From positions 715,638 to 779,637 of the forward strand of contig OU015496.1 of NCBI GenBank assembly GCA_907164885.2: a stretch of DNA of 64,000 nucleotides, in the 5' to 3' direction. The first letter of the stretch is position 1, and each line of letters starts with the position of its first letter. The translations under genes and the position numbers were made by a program. The notes under the pieces are model-generated. The model was given only the letters and a program-made list of their open reading frames with translations, did no database searches and was not told where the DNA came from. Positions 34,185-44,233 of the stretch are shown in pieces. This DNA is from Dolomedes plantarius. Taxonomy: Eukaryota; Arthropoda; Arachnida; Araneae; Dolomedidae.

Positions 34185-34809
34185 TCTATATATATAAAAC
34201 AGTTCCGTAACTGACTCACTGACATACAACGCACAGACCAAACCGCTCGACCTAAAGGGCTGAAATTTTGCATGGCGATTCTTCTTATAGTGTAGGGGTG
34301 CACTAAGGGAGATTTTTGAAAAATTCTTCTTAGATTTTTTAAAATTAAATTTTTAAGCTCTTTTAGTAACTTTTTTAAAGTTTGCATTTAAAATAATAAT
34401 TCGAGGGTTATAAATTTTTTATCATGAGAAAGACCATAAAAATTGCTTTAAAATGAGATCTTTTTCGAATCTTTACCTCCATTTTCTGATTTTTGGTGAA
34501 TTTTTAAAGATTCATTTTTAGAATTTAATTTATTAAATGCCGATCACGGGATTTCTTTGTCTGGTAGTTTAAATAAATTTATCGTCACGTGCATAACAAC
34601 TAAATAGACAAAAAATATTTTTTTCTTGCTAATGCGGCAGACGATTGGACATTATCCAAAAAAATATTAAAAAAAACAGTAAAAGATATATTCCTCAAAC
34701 TGTACTATATCAACTGTACTAGATTCTTTAGTATTCTATAAGATTTAATTTGAATATTTTCTTCTACATTATTTTGTGTATAAAAATATCCGTTCCGAAT
34801 TTTTTATAA

Positions 34810-34863
<54 letters not shown>

Positions 34864-34935
34864 CATTAATTGCATACATTGACCGTTGTATTTAATTTGA
34901 ATGTACTCCGTAGCGAAGTGCGGGTTTTCAGCTAG
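34185..34935 (+). mobile_element. Small Helitron with complete ends
   Basis: It starts TCTATATATATAAAACAG after an A and ends with hairpin CCGTAGCGAAGTGCGG, then GTTTTCAG and CTAG, followed by T. This 751-bp element inserted at an AT dinucleotide inside the transposase frame on the other strand. It has no coding capacity; its 3' third is an (AT)n expansion (34809-34860). The start motif ...gactcactgacatacaacg, with the 'gctgaaattttgcatgg' block, is common to arthropod Helitrons. Confidence 0.88.
34809..34860. repeat. (AT)n microsatellite inside the Helitron
   Basis: An imperfect AT run close to the 3' end of the 34185 Helitron. Confidence 0.9.
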
Positions 34936-35385
34936 TATATTATAAATACCTATTTTTGAAATGCCATAACAACAATTTTTACATCCATTTCTAATTTGTT
35001 GATACGAATGTTTCTCCCCGGAAAGTACAGTTACGTAACCTTCGAGCTATCTATCAATTGTAGGAAACATTTTCATAATAAATTTTTTATTTTACATACC
35101 AATCAAAGAAAAAAAAAATAGCAGACGATTATTCTGAAGTTGCCAAATTTTTATCTCAAAATGCAAACGCCAAAGACAAATTACAAAATTGTTTCCATAA
35201 AGTGCGAGCGACCTTCTGTACACGGCGCGAATCGGACTTTGGAAACACAAGTTGGCGATATTAGGCACATTGGCGATATTTGGGAGACCCACTATATACT
35301 CAACACATCATTGTCAAATGTTGAAAATCATAATAATGCGCAGAAACAAATTAATGTGTTTAAGCTGCCTCGTGCTTAGGGAGTA

Positions 35386-35645
35386 TCTAAATCCAGATTT
35401 GAAAATGTCACTGAGCAAGCGCAGAAAGTAAATTTTTAATTGTAAATTATCGCTAATTAAGCTGCGCGAAATAAACAATTTCCATCAGGTTTAATATTAT
35501 ATTTCACAAACATAATTATCATAAAAATAAAAATGGCAGAGAGGGATCTAGAGAGATCCTCTGAATAAACGTGTTTATCATTAAAACATGCCACTGAGCA
35601 TGCGCAGAAATACATTTGTAATTGTAAATTATCGCTAATTAATAG
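35386..35645. repeat. Direct repeat flanking an OTU-like scrap
   Basis: About 60 bases (cactgagca-gcgcagaaa ... taattgtaaattatcgctaa) occur at about 35405-35460 and about 35588-35640 as direct repeats. The intervening 125 bases include the OTU-like codons. Confidence 0.7.
35457..35545 (-). pseudogene. OTU-protease-like scrap
   Basis: On the minus strand the codons FVKYNIKPDGNCLFRAA precede a stop. D-G-N-C-L-F-R-A is the catalytic-cysteine signature of OTU deubiquitinases. Only this motif is present: the catalytic His region and the rest of the fold are absent. Because it lies between two direct repeats next to many transposons, I infer a fragment of an OTU-encoding mobile element or a retroposed gene piece, not a functional gene. 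Confidence 0.4.
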
Positions 35646-35659
35646 AAATTGCGGTTCCA

Positions 35660-37070
35660 AAAACCGAATTTGACAAATCTACAGATTGCAGTCTTTCGTT
35701 TAAGACCAAAATAAAGTAAATTGATGAAGTAGTTTTCTCTCACGGACTGCCCAAAAAGTCGGCTTAGCAACTTAAATATATAGATGCCTGTGTGAATAAG
35801 ATGAAGAAAATTAATATGTGCATTTTATTGCTTTTTGAAAAAAATACAATGGCCTGAAAGTAAATTGAAAATGCTTTCTATTAAGGTTCTTTAACCGCTA
35901 ACAATATACGTAATTATACTTTTGACTCAACTCTGATGAAAAAGTAGTAAGTGTTCAAGTTTTGGCATACTGGATAACATTTTAACATTTCGCTAACTAA
36001 AACACTCAAGCTAAACAGAATTCATTGAACTAATTAACTCTAAAACTTTCGAAAACTCATCTTGAAAACAGACGCTAAAGAATGAACTGTTACATACATG
36101 TGATATTAACTAAAATCAATACTTACTTATGGAAAGGGAACATTACATAATAAGTTATCATTATGTAGTTTACGAAACCAGTTATATTCTTAAGTTTGGC
36201 ACACGTGTTTTAATAGATACGAGGAATATTCTCTGAAGCTTTCCAGTGTCTGATTATTAAGGGATTATTAAATCTACCGTCATTTAAGTTTTCCGTATGG
36301 TTGGTTCGGAAAAGTTTATTGACTCTTGAATTCCGGATATTCTAAGATATGAGGAAAACAAGTCTTTCATAATGGTATTGCTTGTTAGATAATGTTCAGT
36401 AAATGACGATTCTAGAATCTCTAACACAGAACACGATGATAATACTGCGAGAGATTAAGTCCCTCTGATCTGCATTAAAAAAGGGGCGAATTCTGTGTTC
36501 ATTAAGCAGAATTCTTAATTATTCAGTTTTATTACGCTGAGCTTGGGATGAAGACGTAATTAGATTGGTATTATCTTTGGAAGACGAGAATGAACCAAAA
36601 AAAAACAACATATTAACGTCTCTTCGCGTAAGATCTTTTAGTCACACGTAAAACTCCTGTGGGCAAAAAAACTATAAGAGAATGTGTACATTAAGTTTAT
36701 TCAGTACTAGTTTAAATTGTTTCCCATCTTGACTAAAAGAGACAACGTGCATTAAGCATTACAGGACACGCAAATGGAGAAAGGTATAAATATATTAAAC
36801 TATGCAAGTTGCAGACGAGTATTTGTAACTTGGGAAGTATTATCATATTCATTGAGATATTCCTTTCTTTCAATAACCGAGAGATTGACCGGGTCTCGGG
36901 GTTTGACATTTATTTCTAGCAGGAGTTGTTGAGTTTAGGTGAAACTAGAGATTGGACTAAAAAGCAATCAGAATGAATGAACGTCGTGTTGGGATCTGTT
37001 TTTGCCTATTAAAATAAAACAAATTTTCTAAGAAATCAGTGGTTGATAATAAATGTTCGTTTTAAAAATT
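35660..37070. other. Unassigned stretch
   Basis: No gene or repeat recognised. Confidence 0.3.
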
Positions 37071-37071
37071 G

Positions 37072-37610
37072 ATGTCGTGTCTGCCGCGTCAACCCCTTTT
37101 GTTTTGTCCCTCTCAAGAAAGCAGGGGGGTAGGGCAATGACCCCGGCGTGATAAGGGATTCGTGTGGTGTTCGGAGACGAGGTCCCGGGCAGAAGTCAGC
37201 GGGACGTGGGAGAGACTGCTTGTGCCCACGCGAGAGAAGGCGTGTGGTGTTTTAGTGTGCGGTTGTTGGCTCTTGAGAGAGTCGGGTAGACGAATACAGT
37301 GCGTGGGTGTATTGAGTCTCCGAAGACGCACTAGGCCTTTGTTAGGTAACAGTCATTGGGAGATGACTGAAGTAGTTAATTGATTGTATAATACTGTAAA
37401 ATAAGTTTGTAGATAGCTGTGTTTGTGCTTGCGAAAGAAAATAAAACTTTGAATATTCACTGGTGCGGTATTGAACTTTGTGATGTGAAAATTTACTTGT
37501 GTACCACTGCAAACGTCCTGACAACGAAACGAACTAAAGCGAACCTGTAGAAGTGAAGGGGTTTGGCAGTTGACTTAAAGAATGATCGATTTACGTAAGA
37601 TCCTTTTTGG
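37072..37610 (+). other. GC-rich block, possible LTR
   Basis: A sharply GC-richer block starts near TGTCGTGTCTGCCGCG and contains an AATAAA signal at about 37439. It is followed at about 37620 by gtggcgac, reminiscent of an LTR retrotransposon primer-binding site. I find no second LTR, no duplication and no pol sequence. A promoter/5' exon of a host gene is an alternative; no splice signal settles it. Confidence 0.3.
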
Positions 37611-37747
37611 GCACTTTAACGTGGCGACTTTGTAATGTAATACTCGTGGTGGGCATTATATTACAAATGTGAACTAGCTTCGCGAATTCAAGTTCTCAAT
37701 GCCCTGTTTAAAAGGTGTTCGACTTCAGCCAGCTACGTGAGAGCTCC

Positions 37748-38587
37748 TGGGGATGCGACATCGATAATAAAACATCGATGTTTTTAAACATCGATATTTA
37801 ATATTAAAACATCGATGCTAATAAAACATCGCCAAAAACCATCGATGTTTTTAAACATCGATGTTTTAGAACATCCATTTTTCAAAACTGGTTTAGTAAT
37901 CTCTAACATTAATGTTACTTCGGTTAGTCGTGGGGTGGAGGGGGGGATTTAATTTTACTCTCTGATTGGGGTGACACAAATGACAAAAATTTGGTTGCTT
38001 TTGCCTTGGGCTACATTGATGACTCTAAATTCTCGTTGTAAATATCGCCATGTTTTGCCTTCAAATGTCCAGATAAATCCGTGGTATTGCCAGAAGTTTT
38101 GAGGGACTTAAGGCAAATATTGCATTTTGCCAATTTGTCAGAGGTTTTGCAAAAATATTTCCAAACGGTACTTTTAGGAGGCATCTTACTAATAATACTA
38201 ACGTCAACTTACATAAAACTAGAACAAAACAAAAACTTAAATGGCTGCTCTCGTGTATATACTCTTTGTAAAATAAAACCCCATGGTCGGTTCTGGAGTG
38301 TCAGGAACATTCCAAGCGCTCTGATTGGTTCATTGGTTGTTGACTGCCATTTGTCTGTTTGCTAGGGAATCGTTCCCCCTTTTGTATTCGTCCTTTTCAG
38401 AATTCAGACTTACATTTACTGAGTGTGAAAATTATGCTATGTGGTAATTTTTTTTATTATGGTACTTTTTCTTTTAAAAAAGCATCGAGACAGCGTAAAA
38501 CATCGAGCACAAAACATCGATGTTAAAAAAACATTGGCTTCAATAAATCGATGTTTTGAAAGCATCGATATCGATGTCGCATCCCTA
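37748..38587 (-). mobile_element. hAT derivative with perfect 8-bp target duplication
   Basis: The ends TGGGGATGCGACATCGATA and TAGGGATGCGACATCGATA are inverted, and both flanks are AGAGCTCC (37740-37747 and 38588-38595). Many 'acatcgatgtttt' repeats crowd both subterminal zones (37758-37873 and 38480-38580), as expected for hAT transposase binding sites. At 840 bp it is far shorter than an autonomous hAT and encodes only a BED finger (38011-38184). Confidence 0.9.
38011..38184 (-). CDS. BED-type zinc finger, 57 residues, inside a hAT derivative
   Basis: A complete small frame from ATG to stop: MPPKSTVWKYFCK..., then CNICLKSL, then the histidine pair in GHLKAKHGD. W-x-(Y/F)-F, C-x2-C and H-x4-H match the BED zinc finger that hAT transposases use at their N-terminus to bind the transposon ends. 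The catalytic and dimerisation parts are absent and no frameshift or internal stop is present. The frame could make a free DNA-binding domain for the acatcgat-rich ends; that is inference. It is too short to be found by usual length cut-offs. Confidence 0.7.
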   Translation of the reverse strand: MPPKSTVWKYFCKTSDKLAKCNICLKSLKTSGNTTDLSGHLKAKHGDIYNENLESSM

Positions 38588-38599
38588 AGAGCTCCCTTG

Positions 38600-40469
38600 A
38601 CTGGTAACGATAAAAGGCATTCGCGAAAATACCAACATTCAAGTGGAGCACGATTAATCGATGAGAGAAGCCAGCTCGTCGCTCGCTTTTAGGCACTGAT
38701 TACCGAATACTTGTATTACATTACATTACATTATAACGTTTTGTTACGAGATAGTCACCATCTTTACGGTGTTGCCGATTACGAACATCTGTTTACAGGT
38801 GGCTTAAAGTAGGGGGTTTTCAACCTTTCTGAACTGAGGGCCAAACGTCAGTGGAATGAATTGCCGATAATATATTCAGCAACAGTTTGAGGTTCCCTAT
38901 CTGAAACTGAAAAAAGTACAGTAGTTGCTAACAACTGCATCATTAGTAATATTTATTGTAGACAGTGTTCATAACACGTCAATGCATGTCACTTCTATCT
39001 GTATGAGAGACTTGACAATCTTTATATTTTACTACAATTAAATGCACAGTTGTAATCAGGGACTGGGGAAGTTTCCTAAAAGTGTTTAGACTGGTAAAAT
39101 TCCAAAGTGTTTTCCTGCCAAATCCAAAGTGCTGATCCAAAGTGTTTTTTTCTGCTAGAAACGTGTTTTTGTTTCGTATATTATGTTCTTCGTTTAAATA
39201 CCATGTATTGAATATTCATTATATCACGGGATTTTTTTTTATTTATTGTTAATCCTAGGAGAAAGATGTAACATCCAAAACGATAAATAGTTTAGAGTCA
39301 AAATTTATCGGGCATGGATTAAAACTTCTAAGTAAAATACAACTAATTCTTTAGATTTTAGAGTAACGTTGGATTAGTTGTAAAATAAGAATACAGAAAA
39401 ATTTCTTCGCTTTATCATTTCAACTTGAAGTTAGTACTCTTTTTGTTACCGCCTGCATTAAGTTAGATTTTCTTGGAGGTTCTTTTAAATTTTAACACCC
39501 GATTTAACTTGAAATGACGTAAATGGATTCAGCCATAGCCCACAGGACCGTGTTTGAACGCCTCCTGATGTAAAGAAATGGCGAGTAAAAATAAAAGCTT
39601 TTAGACGGTTTAACGACCGCAGGCGAAACTTGATAAAAATTTATAACAGACTTGCTACTATTTCTGGACAATGGACCATTTGTACAACTGTTTACAAAAA
39701 TACAACAGACCATTTGTAAATTATATTTATCTAAGGCGGGGTTCTTTTTATTCGGAATAAAAAAAAACTGCAGTATTTGAAAGTTTTTTGAAACTGGGTT
39801 TAAAACACATCCTTCTATTATTCGTGAGGGGATTTTGTAAATTGATATAAACTGAATGCGATAAAACTACATTTTCTCACATAAAATTTGCATTTTGGAG
39901 TCAAGTTCTACTTTTCTTATGTAGTTTCAGTTTTAAAACCTTTATTTCTGTCCATTTAGTGACCCACTTGATTTTTTTTTCTCGCAAATATTGTCGTTCG
40001 CACGTCTTACTGGCCAAGACAAATTCCTTTACTGACATAAAAATCGCAATTTGACGTTTCAAATTATTCTGCCTCCCAGAAGTTTCGCATTTAGAATGGG
40101 AAAATATTTTAAATCTCAATAAATCAGAATTTATTCTTTACTAAGTGGCGCAGTAAATTGAGTGGGGGATCTGTATCAATTTTATGAAAACAGCAGCGCA
40201 ATGTTCGCAGGCCATTCGCGAGATTACAATCGATTGCATTTCAGGACATTGGAAAACTGAACGCAAAGTATTATAAAGCGATGACAAGTTAGTGATATAA
40301 AGATTTTTATCAACATATCGTTTACTGATCTTTTTCCCCTCAGTTTACGGAGTTAGCATTTTGAAGAGTATTGAATTATATAAACTCTCTATCAAAACAT
40401 GAAAAGAGAGTTTTAAGTTTATGAACATTGCAAATTTCTTTGGTTCATTATCTTTTGGTTTTTTATCTT
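38600..40469. other. Unassigned stretch with two hAT-like terminus fragments
   Basis: At about 38811 agggggttttcaacctttct resembles a known hAT terminus theme (CAGGGG-TTTTCAACCTTT). At about 39057 CAGGGACTGGGGAAG looks like another hAT start. Neither has a visible partner or duplication. Otherwise nothing is recognised. Confidence 0.3.
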
Positions 40470-41866
40470 TCAAAGTTGAATGTTAGCAATGTTTTGAAAG
40501 ACTTAGCGTTCAGTATATGCTTTAACCCAAGAGAAAAGTTAATGAATCTTAGATATTGCTTTAATATCAATCTGTCAGAGTTGAATATTAGCAATATTTT
40601 GAACCACCTAGAGTGCAGCACATTCTTTAACCCACGAGTAAAGTTAATGAGCATTACAGATTACTTCAATATGAATCTGTCAGAGTTGAATATTAGCAAT
40701 ATTTTGAAACATCTAGAGTGCAGAACATACTTTTACCCACGAGAAAAGTTAATGAGCATTAGAGATTGCTTTAGTAAGAATCGGTCAGAGTTGAAAATTA
40801 GCAATAATTTGAAACATCTAGAGTGCAGCACATACTTTAACCCGCGAGAAAAGTTAATGATCATTACAGATTGCTTTAGTATGAATCTGTCAGAGTTGAA
40901 TATTAGCAATATTTTGAAATATCTAGAGTGCAGCACATACTTTAACCCACGAGAAAAGTTAATGAGTATTACAGATTGTTTTAGTATCAATCTGTCAGAG
41001 TTGAATATTAGGAATATTTTGAAACATCTAGAGTGCAGCACATACTTTAACCCGCGAGAAAAGTTAATGATCATTACAGATTGCTGTAGTATGAATCTGT
41101 CAGAGTTGAATATTAGCAATAATTTGAAACACCTAGTGAAGCACATACTTTATCTCATGAGAAAAGTTAATGAGCATTACAGATTGCTTTAATATGAATC
41201 GGTCAGAGTTGAATATTAGCAATATTTTAAAACATCTAGAGTTCAGCAGATACTTTAACTCATGATAAATGTTAATGAGCATTACAGATTACTTTAGTAT
41301 GAATCTGTCAGAGTTGAATATTAGCAATATTTTGAAACATCTAGAGTTCAGCAGATACTTTAACTCATGAGAAATGTTAATGAGCATTACAGATTACTTT
41401 AGTATGAATCTGTCAGAGTTGAATATTAGCAATATTTTGAAACATCTAGAGTTCAGCACATACTTTAACCCGCGAGAAAAGTTAATGAACATTACAAATT
41501 CCTTAAATATCAGTCTGTGAGAGAAGAATATTAACAATATTTTGAAGCCTCCAGAATGCAGTATACGCGTTTACCCGAGGGTAAAGCTAATGAATATTAA
41601 AAACTGGGTTAGCATCCAGGGCTCGACTTAGTCTCATTGGGGCCGGGGCAAAAACTTCTTTGGGGCCCCCCTCTGCTTTACTACTTCAGTATTGAAGAAC
41701 TTAATACTTATTACTAAACTTTCTATTCGATGTGGGGGCCCGGGGCAACTGCCCCGTATGCCCCTGCCTTAGTCAGGCTCTGTTAGCATCCATCTGTCAG
41801 AGTTGAATATTAGCAATATTTTGAAATACCTAGAATACTGTACACGCTTCGACTCGCGAGAATATT
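40470..41866. repeat. Tandem array, 105-bp unit, about 12 copies
   Basis: The unit is tcagagttgaatattagcaa ... tctagagtgcagcacatact ... gcgagaaaagttaatga ... with a period of exactly 105 in most copies. Divergence is greatest at the two edges (first and last units). Because 105 is a multiple of three, a plus frame (40428-41192) and a minus frame (40733-41146) stay open for many units and would encode 35-residue repeats. I regard both as by-products of the array. The last two units are separated by the hAT MITE at 41617-41782. Confidence 0.9.
41617..41782. mobile_element. GC-rich hAT MITE with perfect 8-bp duplication
   Basis: A 166-bp element with ends CAGGGCTCGACTTAG and, on the reverse strand, CAGAGCCTGACTAAG, flanked by TTAGCATC (41609-41616 and 41783-41790). 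The interior is a 'ggggcc...ggggcaactgcccc' foldback. It lies inside the outer, decayed part of the 105-bp array, so it is younger than the array. Confidence 0.88.
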
Positions 41867-42514
41867 GGTTTATTTTTTTATTCCCTGGAGATATAGAAAC
41901 GATAAATAGAAAGAAATACTACACGTTAATGAAAATTATCCAGTTAAACTTTAGTTAATTCAAGGTCATCAACTATTTAATAATTCATTTATTCCGTAGT
42001 TAGGATTTTGAGGAAGCTGATAATGAATGTTTTGAATCTCATACACCGCCAATCCCTTTTCAGAATGTCATCACAATGTCAGGTCTCCATCACAATGTCA
42101 GGCTTATCTTAAAAGATTATTCGATCAGATTCTGACGATAAATTTATCATTACAATCCTATTTGCTACTATCGATCGAAGCTGAACTTTCTGCATAAGCA
42201 TTTCACCGTACTTCAACTATGATAAAACACATGCAGTGCCGACCCCTTGCATTAATTTCAGACTTAGATTATTGTTTTACGTTAGTTACAGAAATAAAAA
42301 AACATTTTCTTTATGTTAAGGCTATAACAAGCCTTTTCTGTACCCCTCTATCATATTGAACTACTTATCTCCCTAATTCAATAATATGTTGAACTATGTA
42401 TGGTGCATGCTTAGCGACTCTGTGGCGTTTATATTAGAATTTCTACCAATAGGCAACGATTGTCTGCCATGAAGATTGACTGCAAAAGTACTTTCCAAGA
42501 GAAAGTTGTAGAGT
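41867..42514. other. Unassigned stretch
   Basis: Nothing recognised apart from a short repeated gtcatcacaatgtcagg near 42067. Confidence 0.3.
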
Positions 42515-42522
42515 CTCCCAGC

Positions 42523-43092
42523 CAGGGCCCGACTTTGACCCAATGGGGCCCTGGGCAAAGCAGACTTTGGAGGGCCCCTTCAAGGAAAGATCCAGGGGGG
42601 GGGGCACGTGCCCCTCCCAGGGCCAGATTTCCACATGAACATGTGGGACACTCACCTAGGTCCCCCATAAATTTGGACAGGAAATTCGAACAATTTTCGA
42701 CCAACAAGTCAAAAATTTGAAAATAATAATAATAATAATAATATTAATAATAATAAGTGTTAATTTATTTATTTACTTTTTAATGTTAATAAATAAATGC
42801 ATGAAATTTTTTTTAAAATTCAAAATTGATCACAGTCTGAAGATATTACCCCCCTCCCCCCCAAAAAAAAAATTAAACCAGAAACACTTATGGATGTAAG
42901 TATGCTTTCACTAAAGTGGGTGCACTGTGCCCACCCAGGATTTTTTTCTCTATCCGCCACTGCCCCACATTACAGCATTAACCAAACACCAAATTTTCAA
43001 AAATATATACAACTTAATGCTAAATAGGGGGCCCCATAATTTTGGGGGCCCTGGGCAAGTGCCCCACTTGCCCATGCAGAAATCTGGGTCTG
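42523..43092. mobile_element. Compound GC-ended hAT MITE
   Basis: The left end is CAGGGCCCGACTTTGACC, the right end on the reverse strand CAGACCCAGATTTCTGCATG. The flanks CTCCCAGC (42515-42522) and GTCCCAGC (43093-43100) match at 7 of 8 bases. A second internal start, CAGGGCCAGATTTCCACATG at 42618, pairs better with the right end, so this may be two nested or fused relatives of the 41617 MITE family. The middle is AT-rich, including an (aat)n run at 42719-42757. Confidence 0.65.
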
Positions 43093-43262
43093 GTCCCAGC
43101 GCGATGGGGCGAGATTATATTCCTCGCGTCGGAAAATTAGTCTTTTTTTTTTTTTTGCACCGAAACTTTCAGATGGCCCTGAATCCTTAACGAAAATAAG
43201 ATACAAACAAACACAAATTATAAGAAAATCGAGTTCGATATTTTAAAAGCATCATTGATTAA

Positions 43263-43986
43263 TGGGACAGTGGACCTTCAAACCTAACTTTTTTTGTTTT
43301 CCATGGATTTGCTTGAAATTTGAATATGTGATTAGTACCCTAGATATGTAAAAGAGATTAAAATTTAATGATGAAATATTAGTAATTTATGAATTATGAA
43401 TTATTAATTATATCAAAAATTGGCCTCATTAAAAATGTTCCACGCGCATTTCTTTTGCATATAATACGGAAATTTTTATTTACAGGATATCTTATAGAAC
43501 TAACGATGAAACTTAGTGCTTATTTTAAGCATTCATTAAAAATATAAAGAGAAAAAAATAATAACAGTGAAAACACCCTTTTTCTGACGCAAAATACCTA
43601 TAAATCATCTTTTCGAGTATAAAATTTAGAAATTCTGGTCTACGAAGCATAATTATTTTCAATCAGATTTATTTGATATACAGTTAAGTATAAAAAATTT
43701 AAATTTCAATGCAATACGATAATTAGAAATGCGCCCGGAGCAGTTTGAATATTCGTATGACACGAAAATTTTCATTTTGAGAAAAACGCGTTTAAAGTTA
43801 TTGCTATTAGTAACCACATAATATCTAAATTAAATAAAAAATGCCTATAACTAGGAAAGTAATCGCAGAAATTAAAAATTATTTTTGCGACACATTCCTA
43901 CTCGCCCGTAGTTTCGCAATTCAATAAAATTTTTAAAAAATCGAATTTTTGGACAAATTTCACACTTTTGAAAGCCCACTGTCCTC
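43263..43986. mobile_element. TTAA MITE, family member 1
   Basis: TTAA (43259-43262, 43987-43990) flanks inverted ends tgggacagtggaccttcaaa and gaggacagtgggctttcaaa. Its 724 bases are collinear with the 60623-61335 copy (about 90% by eye). It is non-coding. Both copies share an internal tract gcgcccggagcagtttgaat. Confidence 0.85.
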
Positions 43987-43990
43987 TTAA

Positions 43991-44225
43991 AGTCATAATT
44001 TTATTCTTACTCTGTTAAATATTGCGAAAGCACTGCCACATTACTTGATTTCTTGGAAATTTTGGAAGAAAAAAAAACAGAATCACAAATTTGTCAGAGC
44101 GATGTCCTCAGCCCCTCAGTCCTGAAAACATAATGTAAGTGACCGAGAAAGCGTAGTAAAGAGCCGAAAGAGTTCTACGTAACGGGAATCAAAATGCCTC
44201 GAAATACAGGAAAAGAAGGGGAGGG
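43991..44225. other. Unassigned spacer
   Basis: No feature recognised. Confidence 0.3.
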
Positions 44226-44233
44226 GCATCAAC

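Larger units (their letters stand above)
33340..35076 (-). pseudogene. DD41D-like transposase, split by a Helitron
   Basis: Read on the minus strand, the start (ATG at 35076) and the residues LEGYVTVLSGEKHSYQQI lie upstream of the Helitron. The helix-turn-helix (KENPPTQRSIASKLGISS) follows immediately after it. Farther on come NIAERKTNCGKSYEKHL, TLDGTWVYLRDCNKKD (first Asp), SHTSKSTAAYL and SPMDFC (third Asp). The second-Asp motif has become WTTPLSHTSKS, so that residue is lost. There is also a stop nine codons after the start and frameshifts downstream. The Helitron sits between two codons, so the split itself would not shift the frame. Confidence 0.75.
33172..35218 (-). mobile_element. DD41D-type mariner relative interrupted by a Helitron
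   Basis: Its ends read CAGAAGGTCATTTGCACTTT (left) and, on the reverse strand, CAGAAGGTCGCTCGCACTTT (right), flanked by TA at 33170-33171 and 35219-35220. Without the 751-bp Helitron it is 1296 bp, close to the 1329 bp of the 22331 element, whose transposase it resembles although the ends differ. The 14004-14227 scrap is from this subfamily. Confidence 0.85.
31886..35295. mobile_element. Possible outer element with AATATCGCC subterminal repeats
   Basis: TAGGTGTCCCTAATATCGCC at about 31889, and on the reverse strand TGGGTCTCCCAAATATCGCC at the right limit (about 35291), could be ends of one element. Each side also has a second internal copy of cctaatatcgcc (about 32094 and about 35260). It would enclose the Tc1 derivative and the DD41D element. 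The ends match imperfectly and no duplication is evident, so this is tentative. Confidence 0.3.

Noticed and set aside
37113..37383. Overlapping open frames in the GC-rich block
   Set aside because: Open frames on both strands reflect high GC; no domain, and the block looks more like an LTR or promoter.
40428..41192. 254-codon open frame with 35-residue repeats that look superficially leucine-rich
   Set aside because: It follows exactly the 105-bp array, and a second frame is open on the opposite strand of the same array. No start context, signal peptide or flanking coding sequence.
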